This document shows, piece after piece, positions 57,160 through 64,000 of a stretch of 64,000 bases of DNA (the first letter of the stretch is position 1; each line of letters begins with the position of its first letter). The stretch comes from Ischnura elegans (taxonomy: Eukaryota; Arthropoda; Insecta; Odonata; Coenagrionidae). The notes beneath the pieces were generated by a model that was given only the letters and a program-made list of their open reading frames with translations, was not told the DNA's origin and ran no database searches. The DNA is taken from contig NC_060248.1 in NCBI RefSeq assembly GCF_921293095.1, positions 138,272,972 through 138,336,971 on the forward strand, given 5' to 3'. Both the position numbers and the translations under genes were made by a program.

Positions 57160-57870
57160 AAAATTGGTTAGACGCGGCTCTTCATTCCTCTCTCCTATCT
57201 GCACGCCTTTTCATAGCGACGTTTCCTTCTCTTTCACACCCTTAATAACCAGACACATTTTATGCTCTCGGGGCCGTCCCTTGCCCTTCTTCCCTCCCAC
57301 CCGTACTTCTAAGATTGTCTTCATCAGACCATCGTGCCTCAAAATATGGCCAACTAAGTTGTACCTTCTTCTGCTAAATGTTTTTAGAAGGCTTCTGTTT
57401 TCTTCCAGTGTTCTTTGCGCTTCCTCGTTACTTACCCGGTCGATCCATTCTCTCTTCATCATTCTTCGGTAGCACCACGTTTTGAATGCTCCCACTCTTG
57501 ACTAATCCGCTGCTGTCAACGTCCAAGCCTCGCTTCCTTAGGGAAACATTCCCTATATGTAGCATCTGTTGAATTGTTTCCTCACTTCTATGCTCGTATC
57601 CTCAGCGGGAAGTAGATTCATCTCCTTATAGAAATCTCTCTTTGCCTGCGCTATTCTACTGGATATTTCTTTCTTGCTTCGTCCATCGTTTGGTAATTTG
57701 GCTCCCCAGGTATGAAAACTCTTTCACCTTTTCAAGCTTTTGATTTCCTAGGTTAATTAATGCTTGTCTAAGCTTCCTCTCTCTTGCTGCATACTAATAT
57801 CATAGCCTTCTTTTTGTTGATTTTCACCTGATATCTGGCCAATGCCCTTTCTATATCTGTAAAAATAGAA
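57160..57870 (-). pseudogene. LINE reverse transcriptase C-terminal fragment
   Basis: The minus strand from about 57860 shows, across several frames, INKKKAM and FSYLG-like phrases of an RT C-terminus. The 57495-57211 frame then has WCYRRMMKREWIDRVSNEE and GKKGKGRPR, the typical basic tail of RTE/I-type elements. It is a decayed, 5'-truncated copy different from the RTE at 40960. Confidence 0.65.
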
Positions 57871-58744
57871 ACAAATAGTTATTAATTATCCGCAGGGGTT
57901 ACTTAGCTAAAGATTATGGAACCCATTATCAAATAGAGGCATTAATAGAAAAAATATTGCAGAATATTATGAAATTAGCGCGAAAATAAGCTTGGCGTTT
58001 GATCGATTTTGAATAATTTGGAACATGAGCGAGGGACTCTTGAGCGCGCAGAACCGTATTCATTTCTTTTCCACGTTCTATGCATTTATATTTTGTATAA
58101 CCTTGAATCGCGGCAGGGGGCACCTCATAGTAAAGATAACGTGGATATTAAATGAAGTTGAGAGGTATAATTGAGAGAATACATTGATGCGGCTAAGAAA
58201 GTACTAAACTCAAATCCAATACTTTTTGTGCCGAGGTTTGCTGTTATAGTTACGCAAAGGAATAGATGGCACTACGCGATCCGCTGATTTTTCCGTAAAC
58301 TCTACGGACCTCTGAAGATAACATTGCATTGAGTTCTTATTTATATCTTACTAGCTGAACAGGCGAACTTCGTACCGCCTATTAATCACTCAACAGTTAG
58401 GTTACACCATTTGTTAATGAAGAGAGGACTGTACTGATTTTAAGGATAATACCATAGCTGTAATAAAATAATAAAACAATTAAAAAGCATCACAATGGAT
58501 TGTAAGAAATATATTTTCTTTTTATTCAAACTTCACTGGGGTAGAAGACAAATACATGTACATGCGGGTTGTTTTCAATGAATTTTCTAATTTATTTTTG
58601 TTTTAACTTATGAAACTTATGACACTTTCGCCTTATAAAGCAATTATTAATGTCTAACCCGTTTTGGAGCAAGTTTACGCCTTGCTAGACCGATACTTGA
58701 CTGACGCTCAAAATCTCGTAAAAATAGCCCCCGGAGAGCAGCAT
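57871..58744. other. No gene recognised
   Basis: AT-rich. The phrase CTGAACAGGCGAACTTCGTA at 58355 resembles a motif common in arthropod repeats, but no element borders are visible. Confidence 0.35.
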
Positions 58745-58843
58745 AAATTGCCTAAAGGCCGTTTTACACGGTACACGGAATTGCGCAGGTTAGAGCTGCA
58801 TTAATTTCTAAAATGGCGTGTAATTGCGCGAATGCATGAACGA
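58745..58843 (+). repeat. 98-bp direct repeat, left of the LINE
   Basis: This stretch (containing TACACGGAATTGCGCAGGTT) recurs at 60547-60644 with about three mismatches. The two copies bracket the truncated LINE precisely. Confidence 0.8.
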
Positions 58844-60546
58844 TTTAAATGATTGGGTTTAAGAATCATCCGAAAAATGCTTTCCCCGAGTTTCAAGAAT
58901 CATTATTAAAGTTAAATGTAGAGAATACTTGGAAAGCTTTTCTTTCGCTCGTAACTTCGGGAATAAATAGTTACATCCCTAGTAAAACAGTAAAAGAAGG
59001 CAGCGAACCGAGATGGTACGACGCGGAAGTGAGAAAATCATTGAGGCGACAGAGAGCGTGTCATGCTAAAATGAAAAAGTCAGTAATGATTTATCCGCTA
59101 ATGAACGCGAGCTAACAATTAAAAAATATAGGATGACTTAAGCCGCCACGAAGGAAGCGTTCAGGAATGCGTACACGAATTTTAAAAGAAAAACACTAGT
59201 AGAGCAGTTACAGGATAACCCAAAAGCATTTTGGTCATATGTTAGGGAAGTTCAAGGTAAACGATCTACCGTATGTTCGCTGAGAAACGACAATGGAGAT
59301 GTGTTGACAAGCAGTTACGATAAAGCCAATTTATTAAATTCCTACTTTAAGAGCGTTTTCACGGAGCCTTCCAAAAACTCACCCGAGACCGACGAAAATC
59401 CTTGTATACATAAGATGCCAGCTATTGACATTAGTACGCTCGGAAGAGAAAATATATTGAAATCGCTTAGTCCAAATAAATCACCTGGTCCAGACGAAAT
59501 CTCTTCTCGCGTATATAAAGAACGACATTGGCGAAGTAGTGCAGAGTAAGTTACGATTATTTGCAGACGACGCTGTAGTTTACCGAGAAATCCGTTCCAG
59601 CAAAGATATAGATGAACTAACGAATGACCTTGCTGCTATCCAAGCTTGGTGCGATGCTTGGCAGTTAGAATTAAATTTAGAAAATGCGTCGTAATGAATT
59701 TCTGGAAGAAGAATAACTCCCTACAGCGTAACTATATTATTCGGGGCACCCAGTTAAAGGCAGTTGAATCCGTGAAATATCAAGGGGTTAGACTCAATAA
59801 TGATCTATCGTGGAATAAACATATTCGAGAAATAACCGGTCAAGCTAATCGTAATATGGGTTTTGTTAAAAGAATATTAGGAAAGTGCGACGACAAAGTG
59901 AGAGAAATTAGCTACTTTTCCCTCGTTAGACCACATTTGGAATACGCTGCCAGTGTTTGGGACCCTCATGAAAAAGGCTTAATAACAGAGTTAGAACGCG
60001 TGCAAAGAAGAGCTGCCAGGTATGTGAAAGGTCGTTACGATAGTCTTGTTAGTGTAACTGACCTCTTAGATAAACTCGGATGGGAATCTCTGTCGGACCG
60101 TAGATTGAAAAATATACTAAACCTTTTAGATAAATTCAAGAGCAGTGTCTTTTCTGACGAAGTTAACCATATCTTGCGGATGCCAACGTACTGCGGAAGA
60201 TCAGATCATATAAATAAAATAAGAGAGATAGATTGCAGAACAGACAGATTCCGAATGTCATTTTTTCCTCGATCAATAAGAGATTATAACGGCAGCAATA
60301 GACTTCGTAAATAGATTGCATGACTTGTAGTGTAGCCTACTAACCTATGTAAAACTTAAAGCATGTTTCTGAATTTCTATTCCATATTCTATTTCTAACA
60401 GCATGTAGTAGTATAGTTTGTTATTATACGGGACGTTCTTTGGACGGTGTGGTGTGCATGTGGGAGTCCAAATGCATGCTGGTGATTGATCACCCCCTGT
60501 CAAACACCCTAGAGGTGGCTCGCAGGGTATTATGTAGATGTAGATA
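58844..60546 (+). pseudogene. LINE ORF2, 5'-truncated and internally deleted
   Basis: The frames 58849-59115, 59301-59549 and 59646-60314 plus linking sequence encode the linker and reverse transcriptase of a LINE (AFWSYVREVQGK, SPNKSPGPDEI). The coding text then jumps at about 59515 straight to RLFADDAVVY, so the RT fingers and palm start are deleted. The end is TDRFRMSFFPRSIRDYNG. The 3' region has GATCACCCCCTGTCAAACACC and a TGTAGATGTAGATA tail. The missing RT piece of the same family survives on minus at 61600-61965. L2/CR1/Jockey-like; the clade is not decided. Confidence 0.8.
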
Positions 60547-60644
60547 AATATGCCTAAAAGTCGTTTTACACGGTACACGGAATTGCGCAGGTTAGAGCTG
60601 CATTAATTTCTAAAATGGCGTGGAATTGCGCGAATGCATGAACG
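60547..60644 (+). repeat. 98-bp direct repeat, right of the LINE
   Basis: Near-identical to 58745-58843. It begins directly after the LINE tail and may be an unusually long target site duplication or a pre-existing repeat. Confidence 0.8.
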
Positions 60645-61371
60645 AAATTAGTACTGGCTATTTTGCCGTCTCGTATCCTCGCATTGTCGCATGTGTTCTA
60701 GCAATTCTCCGCTTTACACGACGCAATTTTGATTGCGTCTTCAAAGCCGAAATATATATAGCAAAGCGAAGGAAGAGATTAAGCGTATGGTTTACCTGCT
60801 CGTGAACATAGTACGTATAAAATCTTGGGTTTTTCAAGAGCATATTAGCACAAACACTGAAAGATCGACCTTGTGATTTGCTAATCATCATCATGAATGC
60901 ACCACGAACTGAAATTCGTACAAGCTCAAAAGGGCATATATGTTGGGATCATGGAATCTTTGGAATGAGAACTTCCTCATCTTTGAATTTACCTTTGAGT
61001 ACAATCGGTTGAATCATATTCATTTTTTGTTTATTATATTTTTAATTTTTGGGAACAGCCCGCAAAAGCAGAACCGTTTTTTTCCTAATCCTATTACATA
61101 TCGAATTTAAAATTTAACCTGTTAGAAATCCGGATGGCCTGTATTGGAATACTTGGAGTTCTACGGTATTATTCTGAATGCCAAGTATACGTTTATTAAT
61201 GAAGATACTACTCTTAGATCTTAGGCTGGATGAGCTTTAGGTTATCTAGCCTAAGCAAGCTAGCTTAAGAATCTTTAACTTCACTAAAGGACATATACAC
61301 ACTATCTGAAATAATAAATAACCCCTCTGAAAAAATTGTATAAACCTGTTTCAAAATTTTATACAATTTTT
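60645..61371. other. No gene recognised
   Basis: AT-rich; no frame or repeat with recognisable identity. Confidence 0.4.
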
Positions 61372-61600
61372 TAGTTTTAATTAGTGATTATTAAGAAATG
61401 TTTCCCCGAGCTCTGTGCCTCATGCATAGATTGGTCATCTCAGACGATGTAAAACTCCTATCTAGTCGTATGGAAACTAGGTCATTATGACCTCACGTGA
61501 AGTTGCAACGCATGGGAGCCAATCTGGCCTTTTACAAATGAGGTTAAAAGTAGCCATTGCCATTCGTCAAAACCGGTATTTCTACAACCAAATAATTGGT
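61372..61600 (+). repeat. Dispersed repeat, second copy
   Basis: Reverse-orientation relative of 40370-40622, sharing GATGTAAAACTCCTA and GCCATTGCCATTCGTC. It joins directly to LINE sequence at its right. Confidence 0.7.
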
Positions 61601-61965
61601 ACTTTATCAAATGCCTTTTTGAAATCAAGAAAAATCGCGTCTACTGGAATGTTGTCTTCCCCGGGGACTAAAATATCGTGGGCGAAAAGCGCTAACTGAG
61701 TTTCGCACTATCTGCTTTTCCTGAATCCATGTTGATTTCCCATTAATAAGTTTTGCGCGTCTAGGTGTTTCATAACAGAGCTGACTACGATGTGTTCAAG
61801 GACTTTGCAAGAGATGGACGTTAAAGATATCGGCCTGTAATTAGATGGCTGTTCCTTGTCTCCATTTTTAAATATTGGCGTTACATTAGCGATTTTCCAG
61901 TCATTAGGTACTTCGTGTTGCTTGATGGATTTACTGAATATTAACTGAGACTGTTCAGGCAGCAT
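61601..61965 (-). pseudogene. LINE reverse transcriptase fragment (fingers/palm)
   Basis: The minus strand reads VPNDWKIANVTPIFKNGDK, YRPISLTSISCKVLE and QHGFRKSR, then after a stop AIFLDFKKAFDKV. These are the RT motifs preceding the catalytic box, the segment missing from 58844-60546. Same LINE family. Confidence 0.8.
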
Positions 61966-62149
61966 TAGAACTCACAAATAGATGACATGAGTTGTATTGT
62001 AGCTTACTAACTTATGTAAACATTAATGCATGTTTCTAAATTTCCAAGACGGCATAAAATGCTTGGAAAAATACTTGACAAATTTATATTGCTAAAAGAA
62101 TACTGTAATGAAAATATAAAACAATTGACCCAGTATAATTTGTTTTTAT
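61966..62149 (+). mobile_element. LINE 3' region scrap
   Basis: 61966-62045 matches the 3' region just after ORF2 of the same LINE family (AACTCACAAATAGATGACAT, then GCATGTTTCTAAATTTC). The rest is AT-rich. Confidence 0.6.
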
Positions 62150-62701
62150 AAATTTTTCTAAAAACTTATTGAATGACCCTCGTATCTCACTTTGTCGTCG
62201 CACTTTCCTAGTAATATTTTAACAAAACCCAATTTACCATCGGCTTAACCTGTTATTTCCCGAATATGTTTATTCCACGATAGATAATTATTGAGGTTTC
62301 CCATGATCTACTTTTCCTGAATCCATGTTGATCTCTCATTAACAATTTTTGCGCGTCTAGGTGTTTCATTACTAAGCTGAATACGATGTGTTAATCTACA
62401 TCTACATAATAACCTGCGAGCCACCTCTATGGTGTTTGGCAGGGGGTGATCAATCACCAGCATGCATTAAGTTTTACATAGGTTAGTAGGCTACACTACA
62501 AGTCATTTAATCTACTTATGAATCTATCGCTGCCGTTGTAATCTCTTATAATCGTGGAAAAAATCGATCGTTTTACATTCAACCTCCCGGACATATAACC
62601 AAAATGCTCTTGGGTTATCCCATAACTGCTCTATTAGTGTTTTTCTTTTAAAATTCGTGAATGCATTCCTGAACGCCTCCTTCGTGGCGGCTTGGGACAA
62701 C
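62150..62701 (-). pseudogene. Rearranged LINE fragments
   Basis: Four pieces of the same LINE on the minus strand are shuffled: a thumb piece (NNYLSWNKHIREITG, 62300-62190), a fingers piece (HIVFSLVMKHLDAQ, 62395-62310), the 3' region with GGTGATTGATCACCCCCTGC (62560-62395) and a linker piece (AATKEAFRNAFTNFKRKTL, 62700-62580). Their order is not that of an element. At about 62155-62190 a mariner-like end (GAGGGTCATTCAATAAGTTT on minus) is also present. Confidence 0.65.
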
Positions 62702-64000
62702 TATAGGGTAAAGGGGGGGTGAATCGGACCAGCGGGTGAATAGGAACGCTTTTCAAAAAGTGCGCTCAGACCCGAAACGGTATCACAGAAGAATGACTAC
62801 GCTTCAGGCATTGCTTCTTTGTAATATTGTCCTTCTACCAGAGTGAAAACGAGAACTCGACGACTGAATATAAGCATATGATACTCAGTCGAATGGAAGC
62901 CTGCCATAAGAGAGAGGTGTGAAATTGGATATTTAGAAAACCTCGTATATGTTCAAAGTAAGGTGACATAGTAGCACTTACTCAGATTTCAAGTTTTTCT
63001 TTCCTGAAAGGAAATTTAATACCATAGCTCCGACATTAGGTTAGTTTTTTGAGCCTTGTATGAATATCGGAGTTACCAAAAATGATACAAAATCATATTA
63101 CTCAGTCGGGTGAAAAAGACCAGCACGCGCAGTGGTTCAGTTCCAAGCCGCTGGTCAAGGGTGAAGCATCGAAACAGATATACTCAACAGGCATTTGGAA
63201 AACCTCCTTCTGCTACCGAAAAGTAAGTAGATATACAACTAATATTGATAAATTTCTTAATTAAACTTAATGTTTTACATTAATAACATCAAATGTTTTT
63301 AAGAATGTTCGAGGGAAAGTGGCTAAAAAAATATTTTTAGGCCATACTCTATTATTGAAGTATTATTAGAAGTTTAATGGAACAAACCTATTATAATGAC
63401 ATTCTATATCACGTTATAGATATTTACTACGTAAAACGAGGAGGGGGAAGAGATTTTCCCCGTCATAGAGGGGAATTATTACTGCGAGGAGCACGATTTA
63501 CAGGCTGAGCGAGAGGTAAGCTACCTTCGTTTGATGTAACATTTGTAGTGTAGTGCTCCATATATTTTAACCAATTATTCGCTGAAACAATATTACAAAA
63601 CATACGCATTTCGTGATGGAAATTTATAGTTAATAATTCACATTTCTCTAACTACATTCATTCTACATTACTCAGTGGTCTATGGTTAATCTGAAAGAAA
63701 GGGAGGTGATATAATGTACGTGATAGAGGGATTGCCAGAGTATTAAATATTATATATGGCAACCGGATTAGTTGTGGAACGCCTTACAACCTCTTTTTGA
63801 TAGCGTAACATTAGCAAAATTTAATTTAAAACGTATTTATGAAAGTGATAATTTTCGCTTACCGTTAATGATTTTCCTTTTGGATTAAGATGGGGAAGTA
63901 CCGGCGAAAAACGGAACAGACATGGTCAGAGGAGGATATGAGAATGGCGCTGAAAGCTTTCAGAGAGGGAAGAAGCATGAGGCATTCCGCCGAGCTTTCC
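62702..64000 (+). mobile_element. pogo/Tigger-like DNA transposon, 5' part
   Basis: It begins at a TATA dinucleotide stretch with TAGGGTAAAGGGGGGGTGAA, a G-rich end interrupting LINE sequence. At 63890 an HTH protein of the matching kind starts. The element continues past the window, so its right TIR and TA duplication cannot be checked. Confidence 0.55.
63890..64000 (+). CDS. psq/CENP-B-type HTH protein start (Tigger/Jerky-like transposase), partial
   Basis: ATG at 63890 opens MGKYRRKTEQTWSEEDMRMA and continues with KAFREGRSMRHSAEL to the window edge. This is the start of a pipsqueak-type helix-turn-helix: basic lead, W-(S/T)-EEDM helix 1, then GRS-x-R-x-(A/S)-A helix 2. This DNA-binding module opens pogo/Tigger transposases and domesticated CENP-B/Jerky proteins. 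Only 37 residues are visible, so the DDE domain cannot be judged. Its place inside a transposon-like unit (from 62702) favours a transposase. Sequence just upstream is AT-rich 5' UTR or intron. Confidence 0.75.
   Translation, partial: MGKYRRKTEQTWSEEDMRMALKAFREGRSMRHSAELS

Overview
The window looks like arthropod (probably insect) genomic DNA dominated by transposable elements. I base this on spliced GT/AG genes, tRNA-derived SINEs, CR1-like and RTE LINEs, a Ty3/gypsy-type LTR element, a PIF/Harbinger transposon with a MADF/BESS partner gene, a THAP-domain exon and a pogo/Tigger-like start. No species can be named, and no ordinary conserved host gene is fully contained.

Positions 1-33000 are a mosaic of non-coding repeats. 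Recurrent modules are GC-rich hairpin blocks (core GGCTTCGCC), an array I call R1 (about 110-170 bp units), and AT-rich modules S2, S3, S6 (647-bp tandem units) and S7. They recur with partly conserved order (S7, then GC block, then R1, then S2). Inserted into one GC block is the most striking object, a 12568-bp element at 8620-21187. It has two about 4.7-kb, almost identical terminal inverted repeats around a 3161-bp spacer, and is flanked by the 6-bp duplication AACGGC. Each arm carries a decayed dUTPase, a tRNA-derived SINE and a fragment of the RTE LINE found intact-looking further right.

Positions 33000-46500 hold a decayed CR1-like LINE (minus strand, catalytic YADD changed to YADV), a SINE, and a 5' LTR plus gag of a gypsy-type element (minus strand). 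The gag is split by an almost full-length RTE LINE with an 11-bp target duplication.

Positions 46508-53876 are an apparently complete autonomous PIF/Harbinger transposon: about 27-bp TIRs, TCA target duplication, a 4-exon transposase on plus and an 8-exon zinc-finger/MADF/BESS gene on minus. All exon phases agree and there is no internal stop.

Positions 53880-64000 contain a GC-rich promoter-like stretch, a THAP-domain gene (minus) head-to-head with a candidate first exon (plus), several rearranged fragments of another LINE family (one copy flanked by about 98-bp direct repeats), and at the right edge the 5' part of a pogo/Tigger-like transposon whose HTH protein starts at 63890.

Gene content is therefore almost wholly that of mobile elements; the only host-gene candidates are the THAP exons and two tiny putative first exons. 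All claims come from reading the sequence; no database search was run.
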